Assembly (NCBI GenBank): GCA_945883745.1
Contig: CAMCYH010000020.1
Coordinates: 1 to 38,642, forward strand
DNA: 38,642 nucleotides
Origin: Candidatus Kuenenia stuttgartensis
GTDB lineage: Bacteria > Planctomycetota > Planctomycetia > Pirellulales > UBA1268
Direction: 5' to 3'
Shown here: positions 1-8,314 of the stretch, piece by piece
Layout of the letters: every line of letters begins with the position of its first letter
How positions within the stretch are numbered: the stretch's first letter is position 1
Notes under the pieces: generated by a model
The model's database searches: none
What the model saw: only the letters and a program-made list of their open reading frames with translations
What the model was told of the DNA's origin: nothing
Translations under genes and position numbers: made by a program

Positions 1-414
1 GCCTATCCCCGGCTTGACCCGCGGATCGTTGGCGACGTGACGGAAAACGCCGCGATCTCGATGCTCGACGCCGCCATGGTGACGGGGGCGGCGGTAGAAC
101 TGGGCTCGGTGGTGGTCGGCCCCGTCGCCCCTTCCGCGCCGTCGCCGACCCGCGCCCTGCTCAGGCATAACCGTCAGGCCCGCATATTCGAACTCACCGA
201 CGTGTCGGGAATGGTGGCCGCCGGCGACAATGTCCTTTTGAGGCAGGCACTGGCCGGCTCCCAGGCGCAGGAACAGGCGTTTGCAACCATGGTCGCCGCG
301 TTGATTCAGGCCGATGGTGGAAACGCCTACGGAGAGGGGGACACCGTGGCACCCCGGAAGGCCTGGCTGAATCCCGCTCTGGCTGCCGCCTTCGCCGACC
401 CAGGGCAGTCGTGA
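1..414 (+). CDS. C-terminal part of an unrecognised protein
   Basis: The frame is open from the first base of the window to a TGA at 412-414, so this is the 3' end of a longer gene; an internal GTG at 37 is not needed as a start. The 137 visible residues are rich in Ala, Gly and Val, with a Pro/Ser-rich stretch near residues 41-50 (VAPSAPSPT) and a helical-looking tail ending FADPGQS. I see no catalytic motif, signal peptide or clear membrane segment and do not recognise a family. It converges on the next gene: its stop and the opposing stop are one base apart, so there is no room for a separate terminator. Coding status rests on the uninterrupted frame and the tight convergent fit. Confidence 0.6.
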   Translation, partial: AYPRLDPRIVGDVTENAAISMLDAAMVTGAAVELGSVVVGPVAPSAPSPTRALLRHNRQARIFELTDVSGMVAAGDNVLLRQALAGSQAQEQAFATMVAALIQADGGNAYGEGDTVAPRKAWLNPALAAAFADPGQS

Positions 415-415
415 C

Positions 416-1267
416 CTAGTCGCTTGTCGATCGTTCGACGACGTGTTCTTCGAGGCTTGCCTTGTAGCGAATGCTCGACTGGGGACCCTCGAAGCCCACG
501 ACTCGGCGGTCAGTCGCCGTCGACCGCGAGCGGACGCGGCCCTGTTCGATGTCGAAGCGGATCGTGCCATCCCAGATCCGTTCGAGGAGACGGGCCTCCA
601 GTCGCGGGTCATCGATCGGTGTGAGGACCGTGGTGTCGACCGAGATGGTCGCGATGCCGTCCTCTATGGCATCGACCTGGTAGCGGAGCCGGGTTCGCAC
701 CGCCTTGCGTGCGGCGTGCGGCGCCTCGATGACAAGTTCGTCGGGTACCGTCCAGGTGGTGCCCACCGCGACCGGGTCGTCAGGAAGCGGCACGACGACG
801 AGATCGCCGGTGTTGGCCGGCGGAACCGGCCGGAGGTCGTGCCGCTCGATGATTCGTCCGGCACGATCGACGATCAGCCGCGTCAGCGGTACACCCAGGC
901 TTTGCCGCACCGTTTCATACCCGGGGGGGGGCGGGTCTGTGTCGGAACTGCTCCAGTTGATTTCTCCCCGGTCACTGGTGCGGGAGGTCATCCGTACGTC
1001 GTTGACCGACTGCTCGAGCGTGGCTCGACCGTCGTCATCGACCTCCACAACCTGCCAGGTCTTCCGCGAGTCGGTGGCGGTTTCCGTCGACTGCCGCGTG
1101 CTGCCGATGGTCGTTTCCGTCACCGCGCGATGTCGCACCTGCATGTCGATGCGATCCCCTCTGTGGAACCGATACGCCAGTCGCACGCCGTCGGCGGCAT
1201 GTATCTGTAGCGGGGCTCCCGCCAGGCAGACGAGGCTGATGATCGATGCAGCAGCGCATGATCTCAC
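416..1267 (-). CDS. Secreted beta-rich protein of unknown function
   Basis: I place the start at the GTG whose bases overlap the nadK stop (GTGA, 1267-1264). A GGAG sits eight bases upstream, and this start begins a clean signal peptide: Arg at position 2, a hydrophobic core (SIISLVCLAG) and a likely cleavage after QIHA (about residue 24). The mature part, about 259 residues, alternates charged and hydrophobic residues as in an extracellular beta-rich domain. It contains a Pro-Pro-Pro-Pro-Gly turn encoded by a nine-C run on the coding strand (G9 at 923-931). The pattern 'VGTTW ... VPDE' and the repeated Thr-rich strands recall DUF6263-like secreted proteins of planctomycetes, but that is only a resemblance. 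It is the last gene of the xseA-to-nadK unit. The frame also stays open upstream to 1336, into the nadK G10 tract. Confidence 0.72.
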   Translation of the reverse strand: MRSCAAASIISLVCLAGAPLQIHAADGVRLAYRFHRGDRIDMQVRHRAVTETTIGSTRQSTETATDSRKTWQVVEVDDDGRATLEQSVNDVRMTSRTSDRGEINWSSSDTDPPPPGYETVRQSLGVPLTRLIVDRAGRIIERHDLRPVPPANTGDLVVVPLPDDPVAVGTTWTVPDELVIEAPHAARKAVRTRLRYQVDAIEDGIATISVDTTVLTPIDDPRLEARLLERIWDGTIRFDIEQGRVRSRSTATDRRVVGFEGPQSSIRYKASLEEHVVERSTSD

Positions 1268-2217
1268 AATGCCGGCTCCGGCGGTGGTGGTTCGTGAGTG
1301 CCCTCGGGGCCGGCACCTCGTGCACCCCCCCCCCACGAAAGCTTTTCGCGCAGGGTGCGGTAGTAGCCATGTTGCCGGGTTTCGATGAGCGTGAAGCGAG
1401 AAGCCGCCCGCCGCACGCAGACGCGATCTCCGGGAGCCAGGCGTGTAATCACGCGACCATCCACCACGCAGGCCGAGCCAGTGTTGGGGCGTGGCACGAC
1501 CAGCTCGTATTCACGGGCTGCTGAATCGACCACGGGGCGATTGGTCAGCGTGTGCGGGTTCAGCGGCGTAAAGATGAAGGCGTCGAGATCCTTGCGGACA
1601 ATGGGGCCGCCGGCTGAAAGATTGTGGGCCGTCGAACCGACCGGCGTGCTCACGATCAGTCCGTCAGCGCGGTACGTCGTGGCCAATTCTCCGTCGACAT
1701 GGAGGGCGATCTCGATCATCGAGAAGGGGGGGCCAGCCAGGATCGACGTCTCGTTGAGCCCGAGTTCGCGGTGGAGGAGCGTGTCGCCGCGGATGATGTC
1801 GCACTCCAGCATGAGGTGATCAACGCGACGATAGCGGCCAGCGGCCAGATCGGCCAACGCGAGTTCGACATTGTCGCTCGACACATCGGCCAGAAAACCG
1901 AGCCGACCGAGATTCACCCCGAGGACCGGCGCCTGGCGATACCCCAGCCAGCGAGCAGTCCGGAGGATCGAGCCATCACCGCCCAAGACGATGACAAGAT
2001 CAGGCCGACCGGTGGGGGGATGTTCCGGACCTTCCCAGGCCGATCGGGGAGCCAGACGGAGGGAGGGACGATGCCCCAGGCGACTCAGGAGCGTCTCTAC
2101 CTGGCTCGCCTCGGCCTCGATACCGGCCAACTCACTCGGCCCTACAATCAGCACTTCCCACGGGCCGTCAGGCAGGGGCGCGGCGGACGGGCGGTCTTCC
2201 GGCCGGAAGGACGTCAT
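1264..2217 (-). CDS. nadK: NAD kinase
   Basis: Phosphorylates NAD+ to NADP+ with ATP or polyphosphate in the cytoplasm. The 317-residue protein shows the family order: a Rossmann-like N-terminus, the GGDGS motif at residues 79-83 (usually GGDGT; the catalytic Asp is kept), VNLGRLGFLADV at 101-112, LNE at about 154-156 and DGLIVSTPVGSTAHNLSAGG around 185-204. Two conserved positions are changed: Thr to Ser in GGDGT and Tyr to His in the usual STAYSLSAGG. The ATG at 2217 overlaps the dxs stop as ATGA, which decides the start and suggests translational coupling; the frame open further upstream to 2505 lies inside dxs and is a shadow. Near the 3' end ten consecutive G residues (C10 at 1325-1334) encode Trp-Gly-Gly-Gly, so the last roughly 25 residues are exposed to slippage. 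Confidence 0.95.
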   Translation of the reverse strand: MTSFRPEDRPSAAPLPDGPWEVLIVGPSELAGIEAEASQVETLLSRLGHRPSLRLAPRSAWEGPEHPPTGRPDLVIVLGGDGSILRTARWLGYRQAPVLGVNLGRLGFLADVSSDNVELALADLAAGRYRRVDHLMLECDIIRGDTLLHRELGLNETSILAGPPFSMIEIALHVDGELATTYRADGLIVSTPVGSTAHNLSAGGPIVRKDLDAFIFTPLNPHTLTNRPVVDSAAREYELVVPRPNTGSACVVDGRVITRLAPGDRVCVRRAASRFTLIETRQHGYYRTLREKLSWGGGARGAGPEGTHEPPPPEPAL

Positions 2218-4169
2218 GGACGGGCCGTGTGCGCTGCATGGTGTGGCGTTGGTGCGGCATCGCCGACCGCTGTCGGCGATCGGCCGGCCAGCCGGCGGCA
2301 GGTGGCCGCGATGCCCGAGGCGTCGAGCCCAAGTTCCCCCAAGAGTTCGCCCCGTTCGCCGTGTTCGACAAACCGATCTGGCAGGCCCAGTCGCACCACG
2401 GCCGCGGCTGCCAGACCAGACGTCGCATGGGCGTCGTTGATCGCTTCGACCACAGCTGAGCCAAAGCCCGTCGGCAGGGCATTTTCCTCGACGGTCACGA
2501 CCCACGGGGCGGCATCGATGCGGGCCAGAAGAAGTTCGGTGTCGAGGGGCTTCACGAACCTGGCGTTGATCACCGCCACATCAATCCCCTCCGTGCGGAG
2601 CCTGGCCGCTGCCTCGAGCGCCGCTCCCAGGAGCGTGCCACAGGCGATGATGAGGCCGTCCGCGCCTTCGGCCAGCACTTCCGCCTTGCCAAGTTCGATG
2701 GGGGTGCGGGATCCGGCGTGCCGTTCCACGGTCGCCTTGGGATATCGGATTGCGACCGGGCCGGCATGCTGCAGCGCCCAGGGCAGCATCGCCTCGAGGT
2801 CGTGCTCGTCTCCCGGAGCCATGACGACCATGTTGGGAAACAGCCGCAGATAGCCGATGTCGAAGGCACCGTGGTGCGTCGGGCCGTCCGGTCCGGTGAG
2901 GCCAGCCCGATCGAGCATGAACGTGACCGGCAGATTCTGGAGGCAGACCTCCTGGAAAATCTGGTCGAACGAGCGTTGGAGGAACGTGCTGTAGATGTCC
3001 ACGATCGGCCGGCAGCCAACCTTGGCCTGCCCCGCCGCAAATGCCACTGCGTGCGACTCGCAGATGCCGACATCGAAGAAGCGATCGGGAAACTCCTCCC
3101 GCACCGGCTCGAGTTTGTTGCCCTGGCACATTGCCGCCGTCAAGACGGTGACCCGCGTGTCGTGTCGCATGCAGCTGCCGATCGTGCTGCTCGCCACGTC
3201 GGTATAGGCGCGGGATGACGACTTCTTGATCGACACGATGCAGTCGTCATCGTCGCATTCGAAGGGGGCGGGCGTGTGGAAGAAGACAGGGTCGGCCTCG
3301 GCTGGCTTGAAGCCATGACCTTTCTCAGTCAGGACATGCAGGAGGATCGGTCCTTCCTGGTCCTTCACCAATTCCAGGTAGCGGATCAGGTTGGGGAGCG
3401 AGTGGCCCTCGACCGGGCCGAAGTACCGCACGCCCATCGCCTCGAAGAGCATGCCGCCGTGGAGCGTGGCCTTGAGCGAATCCTTCACGTTGACGAGCAT
3501 CCGTTCCATCTGCCCGCCGACCATCGGCACGCCCTTGATAAGTTCGGTCGCCTGGGTCTTGATGCCCCGGTACCAGGGGTTGGTGCGAATGAAATCGAGA
3601 TACTCGGCGAGTGCTCCGACCCGTGGGCAGATCGACATCCGGTTGTCGTTGAGGATCACCAGCAGCCGCTTTTTGAGGAAGCCGGCGTTGTTGAGGGCCT
3701 CGAACACGATCCCCGAGGGCAGGGCACCGTCACCAATCACTGCCACGGCTCGGCGGCCGTCGCGGCCACAGAGGTCGTCGCCGCTGGCGAGCCCGAGGGC
3801 GGTTGACACGCTAGACCCGGCGTGCCCCGTCATGAAAAGGTCGTAGGGGCTTTCGTCGGGATTGGGATAGCCCATCAGCCCCCCGCGCGTGCGGATGGTG
3901 CCGAACTGGGAAAACCGCCCGGTGATCAGCTTGTGGGGATAAATCTGGTGGCCGGTATCCCAAATCAGGCGATCGCGACTGAAGTCGAAGACACGATGCA
4001 GGGCGAGGCAGAGTTCGACGACGCCAAGGTTCGACGCGAAGTGGGCGGTCCGTGTCGCGGCGACCTCGCAGAGGGCCTTGCGCATCTCGGTCGCGAGCTG
4101 CTCCAGTTGCTCCGGCGAGAGTTGCTGGAGGTCGCGAGGGGACATGATGGAGGGCAGAATGTCAGCCAT
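2214..4169 (-). CDS. dxs: 1-deoxy-D-xylulose-5-phosphate synthase
   Basis: First enzyme of the MEP isoprenoid pathway: a thiamine-diphosphate enzyme joining pyruvate and glyceraldehyde 3-phosphate. The 651 residues match the family length. Visible motifs: DTGHQIYPHKLITGR (71-85), the ThDP-binding GDGA (146-149) followed by FEALNNAG and NDNRMSI, the second-domain DVGICESHAVAFAAG with its acidic residue, DRAGLTGPDGPTHHGAFD in the pyrimidine domain, and a C-terminal domain with EENALPTGFGSAV. The start ATG at 4169 gives the usual short N-terminus (SPRDLQQLSPEQL). It lies 50 bases after ispA and its TGA overlaps the nadK ATG, so ispA-dxs-nadK is likely one transcript. The pairing with ispA and xseB echoes the E. 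coli xseB-ispA-dxs order. No truncation or frame break is seen. Confidence 0.96.
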   Translation of the reverse strand: MADILPSIMSPRDLQQLSPEQLEQLATEMRKALCEVAATRTAHFASNLGVVELCLALHRVFDFSRDRLIWDTGHQIYPHKLITGRFSQFGTIRTRGGLMGYPNPDESPYDLFMTGHAGSSVSTALGLASGDDLCGRDGRRAVAVIGDGALPSGIVFEALNNAGFLKKRLLVILNDNRMSICPRVGALAEYLDFIRTNPWYRGIKTQATELIKGVPMVGGQMERMLVNVKDSLKATLHGGMLFEAMGVRYFGPVEGHSLPNLIRYLELVKDQEGPILLHVLTEKGHGFKPAEADPVFFHTPAPFECDDDDCIVSIKKSSSRAYTDVASSTIGSCMRHDTRVTVLTAAMCQGNKLEPVREEFPDRFFDVGICESHAVAFAAGQAKVGCRPIVDIYSTFLQRSFDQIFQEVCLQNLPVTFMLDRAGLTGPDGPTHHGAFDIGYLRLFPNMVVMAPGDEHDLEAMLPWALQHAGPVAIRYPKATVERHAGSRTPIELGKAEVLAEGADGLIIACGTLLGAALEAAARLRTEGIDVAVINARFVKPLDTELLLARIDAAPWVVTVEENALPTGFGSAVVEAINDAHATSGLAAAAVVRLGLPDRFVEHGERGELLGELGLDASGIAATCRRLAGRSPTAVGDAAPTPHHAAHTARP

Positions 4170-4219
4170 GAGCGAGGCGGCACCTCAAAAGGGCGGTCCG
4201 GGGTGTCTGAAGGCGTCGG

Positions 4220-5188
4220 TTAATGGTTGCGGGAAACGATCCAATGTGCCAGCCGGGTGAGTTCCGTCGCCGGTTCCCCGAGGCTGGCAACGGCTGCTGC
4301 GGCCTCGATGGCCAACGCGGTTCCGCGGGCGCGACTGGCCTCCACGCCGATGATAGTCGGGTAGGTGAGCTTGCCGCGATCGGCATCCTTGCCGACCCGC
4401 TTGCCGACGGCGGCCTCCGTGCCTTCAGCATCAAGAAGGTCGTCCGCGATCTGAAAGGCAAGGCCGAAGCTGCGGCCATACGAGGCCAGCGCATGCCGCT
4501 GTTCCGGCGTGGCGCCTGCCGACAGAGCCCCGAGTTCGAGGGCCGCCGAAAAGAGGGCGCCCGTCTTGCGGCGGTGGATCCGCTCCAGCCAGGCCACTTG
4601 TTCATCGGTTGAGGCCGTTGTCATGGGAGTGATCCAGCCACGTTCGGCGGCAAGGTCGTCAGCCTGGCCACCCACCAGTGCCGAGCCTCCCGCCGCCCGC
4701 GCGAGCATCAGGCAGCCCTGCCCCGCCACATCCGCCGGCAGTCCCTCGGCCAGCGTCTCGAAGGCCAGAGCCAAAAGCGCGTCGCCGCAGAGAATCGCCG
4801 TGGCCTCGTCGAAGGCACGATGACAGGTGGGGCGTCCGCGGCGGAGATCATCGTCGTCCATCGCGGGCAGGTCATCGTGCACCAGTGAGTAGGCGTGAAC
4901 CATCTCTACCGCGATGGCGGCGGGAGCCGCCGCTTCCCAGTGGCCGCCACAGGATGACGCAGCCCAGATCGCCAGCGCTGGCCGCAGCCGTTTGCCGGGG
5001 GCGAGGAGCGCATACCGCATCGACTCGAGCAGGCGAGCCGCTCCATCAGGTGAGTCGGCGATCGCCGCGTCGAGACGTGGTTCGATGAACGACTTTACCC
5101 GATCGAGAGAGACGGTTACGTCGGTCTCGAGTGCGGCCACCGCGCCGACCCCGAGTGCCACGCCGTCGGCCGTCTGGCAGCTTGCCAT
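4220..5188 (-). CDS. ispA: Polyprenyl (probably farnesyl) diphosphate synthase
   Basis: Short-chain all-trans prenyl transferase that condenses isopentenyl diphosphate onto allylic diphosphates. The 322-residue protein shows GKRLRP (65-70), the first Asp-rich motif DDLPAMD (105-111) with the two-residue spacer of bacterial farnesyl/geranylgeranyl synthases, GRPTCH, and the second Asp-rich motif QIADDLLD followed by GK and a DRGKLTYP segment. I chose the ATG at 5188, which gives the usual N-terminus; the frame stays open 28 codons further upstream without a convincing ribosome site. It lies between xseB (103 bases upstream) and dxs (50 bases downstream) on the same strand, so MEP-pathway entry and prenyl elongation are made together. 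Product length (C15 or C20) cannot be settled from motifs alone. Confidence 0.93.
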   Translation of the reverse strand: MASCQTADGVALGVGAVAALETDVTVSLDRVKSFIEPRLDAAIADSPDGAARLLESMRYALLAPGKRLRPALAIWAASSCGGHWEAAAPAAIAVEMVHAYSLVHDDLPAMDDDDLRRGRPTCHRAFDEATAILCGDALLALAFETLAEGLPADVAGQGCLMLARAAGGSALVGGQADDLAAERGWITPMTTASTDEQVAWLERIHRRKTGALFSAALELGALSAGATPEQRHALASYGRSFGLAFQIADDLLDAEGTEAAVGKRVGKDADRGKLTYPTIIGVEASRARGTALAIEAAAAVASLGEPATELTRLAHWIVSRNH

Positions 5189-5291
5189 CCTAAGACCCCA
5201 CCGCAGAAATTCATGGCCGGAGTGGGATCCGACCGAAACACAAGGACTTTTCGCGGAACACGCGCGAACCACCTTTCAATCCCCCGCAAGT

Positions 5292-5666
5292 TTAAGCGTC
5301 TTCGCGGGCATCGTCCATCCCGGGCAGCACGTTCGACTTCCTCCGCGCGCCGCCAGGGGCCCGCGTTGGTGGCTTGCGGCCGGACTGTGGAGATGGGGCC
5401 GGCGGGCTCTCTGTCGCCAGCGGTTCCAGGATCGGTCGACCATCGTCGTCGATCTTCACGAGCCTGCTGACCCGCTCCTCAACGCTGGCAAGTTCAGTGT
5501 GGAGTTCCCTCAGAATCGTCACGCCGTGTTCATACGCGGCAATCGACTCCGACAAGCCAAGTGAGCCTGCTTCGAGCCGGGCGACAATGTCACCCAGACG
5601 GGCGAGTCCCTCTTCAAACGAGGTGGGCTGGTGAGAGTTTGACGCCGGGGGAGATTCGTCATTCAT
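5292..5666 (-). CDS. xseB: Exodeoxyribonuclease VII small subunit
   Basis: Small subunit of exonuclease VII, which degrades single-stranded DNA with XseA. The 124 residues contain the family core SFEEGLARLGDIVARLEAG followed by LGLSESIAAYEHGVTILREL and a second helix (HTELASVEERVSRLV), the usual two-helix hairpin. The C-terminal third (about residues 80-124) is a Pro/Ser/Arg-rich tail longer than in E. coli XseB (80 residues) and looks disordered. The ATG (5666-5664) overlaps the xseA TGA as ATGA, which fixes the start and points to coupled translation of the two subunits. Confidence 0.93.
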   Translation of the reverse strand: MNDESPPASNSHQPTSFEEGLARLGDIVARLEAGSLGLSESIAAYEHGVTILRELHTELASVEERVSRLVKIDDDGRPILEPLATESPPAPSPQSGRKPPTRAPGGARRKSNVLPGMDDAREDA

Positions 5667-6937
5667 GTCGGCAACTCATCGTTGAGGTCAGATGTCGTGA
5701 TGCGTTCCACACGGCTCCAGAGCCGGCCGTCAGCCAACTGCGTGACAAGCGTAACGCCCGGTTTCACCCCGCTGATCGACGTGAGCGCGGTGGGGCTACT
5801 ATCCAGCCACGTCACCGAGTAGCCGCGGGCGAGTCGCTGGAGTGGACTGCCGGCATCGAGGCGGGCCGCAGCGGCCGCCAGCCGTTCCCGCGTCCGTGAG
5901 ATCGTTGCCGCGGCAAGTCGCTGGAGCCGGGCGGCCTGATCGACGAGCCCCGCTCTCCGGTCGCGAATCAGCCGCTGTGGCTCGGCGAAGATCCGGGATC
6001 GCGCGACGGCTGCCAGTCGGTCACGAGCGGTATCAATCCGCCGCCGGAGGCTCGCCGCGAGTCGCGTGCCGAAGGCCTCCAGGTGCCGGGCCAGTTGTGG
6101 ACCATCGGGCGAGATCTGCACCGCGGCGTCGGTCGGTGTGAGGGCCCTGCGGTCTGCCGCCAGATCGGCCAGCGATACATCGATCTCATGCCCCACGCCG
6201 CACACGACCGGAACCGGAGAGGCTGCCACCGCCCGCACAAGCACCTCTTCGTTGAAGGCCCAGAGGTCTTCTAGGCTGCCGCCACCCCGAATGAGTGCGA
6301 TCACATCGACCCGCGGCACGATGCGGGCGGCGATCGCAAGTGCCGCGGCCAATTCCTCGGCCGCACCGGCCCCCTGGACCCGTGAAGGCACGACGATGAC
6401 CTCGCTCGACCGCCAGCGGGCGAGGAGGGACTGCAGGAAATCGGCGATGGCGGCGCCGGTGGGACTGGTGACCACCGCGATCCTTGCGGGGAACGACGGA
6501 ATCGGCCGCTTGCGGGCGGGGGCGAAGAGCCCCTCGTGGTCGAGACTCGCATGGAGCTTTCTGAGTCGTGCTTCCAGAGCGCCGGTGCCGACGGCGTGGA
6601 GGCGGTCGATCGTGAGCTGGTAGCTGCCGCGGGGTGGGTAGACCTCCAGCCGCCCATGGCAGACGACCTCGAGGCCATCGGCCGGTTCGATGGCCAACGC
6701 CTGCCGGGTTCCCCGCCAGATCACCGCCCGCAGCACGGCCTCGTCGTCCTTGAGCGACAGGTAAACATGGCCGCTGGAAGCGCGGACCAGGTTGGAGATC
6801 TCACCGCTCACCCAGACGTCGGCGAACCGGCTCTCGAGGTGCTCCTTGACGCGGCGGGTCACCTCCGACACGCTCAGGGCCTCCTGAGGAGCCGCATGTC
6901 GATCGTTCGGCAGCCCGTCGCTGGAGACTACGCTCAT
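5663..6937 (-). CDS. xseA: Exodeoxyribonuclease VII large subunit
   Basis: Catalytic subunit of exonuclease VII. From the ATG at 6937 the protein has 424 residues. The N-terminal OB-fold reads VTRRVKEHLESRF, WVSGEISNL, SGHVYLSLKD and AVIWRG. The nuclease domain has ARIAVVTSPTGAAIADFL, the hallmark LIRGGGSLEDLWAFNEE and GVGHEIDVSLADLAADRRALTPTDAA (family form: [21 protein letters not shown]). A long helical segment rich in Arg and Ala follows (TISRTRERLAAAAARL), then the LARGYSVT strand typical of the C-terminus. The frame is open to 7525, but that extension is Glu/Asp/Arg-rich and antisense to the MFS gene, so it is a shadow. No Shine-Dalgarno site is obvious. It is head-to-head with the MFS gene, 27 bases apart, and begins the xseA-to-nadK unit. 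Confidence 0.95.
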   Translation of the reverse strand: MSVVSSDGLPNDRHAAPQEALSVSEVTRRVKEHLESRFADVWVSGEISNLVRASSGHVYLSLKDDEAVLRAVIWRGTRQALAIEPADGLEVVCHGRLEVYPPRGSYQLTIDRLHAVGTGALEARLRKLHASLDHEGLFAPARKRPIPSFPARIAVVTSPTGAAIADFLQSLLARWRSSEVIVVPSRVQGAGAAEELAAALAIAARIVPRVDVIALIRGGGSLEDLWAFNEEVLVRAVAASPVPVVCGVGHEIDVSLADLAADRRALTPTDAAVQISPDGPQLARHLEAFGTRLAASLRRRIDTARDRLAAVARSRIFAEPQRLIRDRRAGLVDQAARLQRLAAATISRTRERLAAAAARLDAGSPLQRLARGYSVTWLDSSPTALTSISGVKPGVTLVTQLADGRLWSRVERITTSDLNDELPT

Positions 6938-6964
6938 GCAGACAAGTGTATCAGGTGTTTCGTA

Positions 6965-8314
6965 ATGGCTGCTCAGCCGGGTGACCTGCCGTCGACTGCC
7001 TCCGAACCGCCCCGCGGCGCGCTTCTGGTCGTATTTCTCACCGTCTTCATCGACCTGCTGGGATTCGGCATCGTGCTGCCCGTGATGCCACGGCAGGCCG
7101 AGCCCTATCTGCAGACGCTCGGACTCCCGCCGGCTGGTATCGGAGCGATGATCGGTGTGTTGTTCTCCGTCTTCTCGCTCATGCAGTTCGTCTTCAGTCC
7201 GATCTGGGGCCGGCTCTCGGATCGCATTGGCCGCCGACCACTCCTCATTCTCAGCCTGCTCGGTTCGGTGATCTTCTACGCTCTCTACGGCTATGCCGTC
7301 ACCTTTCCGGAGACACAGGCCACCACCGCCATCGCCCTCATGCTGCTCTCCAGGATCGGAGCGGGGATCGCCGGAGCAAGCGTTGGCACGGCAGCGGCAG
7401 TGATCGCCGACTGCACGCCACCGGAACGGCGGGCCCGCGGCATGGCGCTGATTGGAATCGCGTTTGGGGCCGGCTTCACGCTCGGGCCGCTGATCGCCTA
7501 CTTTGGCCTCGCCCTTTTTCAGCAACAGCCGTGGGGCGTGGGTGCTCTGGCATCCCTGCTTTCCTTTGCAGCGCTCATGATTGCCGTATTTGTGTTTCGG
7601 GAGACTCGCCGCCCCGGAGTCCGCAACGCCAAGGAGTTTGTCAGCTTCTCGCGGACAGCCGCCGTGCTCGGTCTGCCCGCGGTCGGGGCGCTCGTGCTGA
7701 CCTACTTTCTCTCCATCTTTGCCTTCGCCAACTTCGAGGCCACGCTTGCCAGGCTCACCAAACAGTCACTTGGCATGAGCGACGATGACAACTTCCTTGT
7801 CTTCGCGTTTATCGGCGTTGTCTTGATGATTGCCGGCGGTCTCTACCGGCCGCTCGCCAAGCGGCTTCCGGAGGGGCGGCTGCTGGCCATCGGCGTCGCC
7901 TTGATGATGGTCGGGCTGGGAGGGTTGGGGATCGTGGCTGCTGCCGTGCATCGCGGGGCGGTGGCTGGCCACGTGCCGTCGCTCCTCGAAAACCTGTTCT
8001 TCGCGGTCTCAGCGGTGGCGGTCGTCGGCTTCGCCTTCGTCAACCCATCGGTGTCGGCGCTGCTGTCACAACGCGCTGATCCGGACCGGCAAGGCGAGGT
8101 GCTGGGCGTCAATCAGTCATTTGCCTCGCTCGGGAGAATCCTCGGGCCGTTCCTGGGCTCGCTCCTGTTCTCGCTGCACGATTCACGGGCACTCCCCTTC
8201 GTGGCGGCGGTGGCTGTCTTATGCGTCGTCGCGGCCCTCCTGCCCCGGGCCACGGCGATCACCGCCTCACCAGCCCATATCGCTCCAGCTGGCGGCGAAG
8301 AACCGCGCGGCTGA
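6965..8314 (+). CDS. MFS exporter, TetA-like
   Basis: Major facilitator transporter in the inner membrane, probably a proton-coupled drug or metabolite exporter. The 449-residue protein begins with a short hydrophilic tail and TM1 (LLVVFLTVFIDLLGFGIVLP, with the acidic Asp seen in TetA relatives). It carries motif A between TM2 and TM3 (GRLSDRIGRRPLL), RIGAGIAGASVGTAAAVIAD in TM4, and the antiporter-type motif C region GIAFGAGFTLGP in TM5. About twelve membrane segments can be traced, with a central loop near residues 205-220. The start ATG at 6965 follows AGGTG by eight bases. The substrate is not readable. The last 56 bases overlap the 3' end of the opposing FHA-GAF-Fis gene, so both C-termini are coded in the same DNA. 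The tail (SPAHIAPAGGEEPRG) is hydrophilic, as expected for a cytoplasmic end. Confidence 0.9.
   Translation: MAAQPGDLPSTASEPPRGALLVVFLTVFIDLLGFGIVLPVMPRQAEPYLQTLGLPPAGIGAMIGVLFSVFSLMQFVFSPIWGRLSDRIGRRPLLILSLLGSVIFYALYGYAVTFPETQATTAIALMLLSRIGAGIAGASVGTAAAVIADCTPPERRARGMALIGIAFGAGFTLGPLIAYFGLALFQQQPWGVGALASLLSFAALMIAVFVFRETRRPGVRNAKEFVSFSRTAAVLGLPAVGALVLTYFLSIFAFANFEATLARLTKQSLGMSDDDNFLVFAFIGVVLMIAGGLYRPLAKRLPEGRLLAIGVALMMVGLGGLGIVAAAVHRGAVAGHVPSLLENLFFAVSAVAVVGFAFVNPSVSALLSQRADPDRQGEVLGVNQSFASLGRILGPFLGSLLFSLHDSRALPFVAAVAVLCVVAALLPRATAITASPAHIAPAGGEEPRG

Noticed and set aside
2218..2505. An N-terminal extension of nadK in the open frame
   Set aside because: It lies entirely in the dxs 3' end; the ATGA junction at 2217 gives a normal NAD kinase.
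6938..7525. An N-terminal extension of xseA in the open frame
   Set aside because: It is antisense to the MFS gene, highly charged and without family similarity; the ATG at 6937 gives the normal XseA N-terminus.
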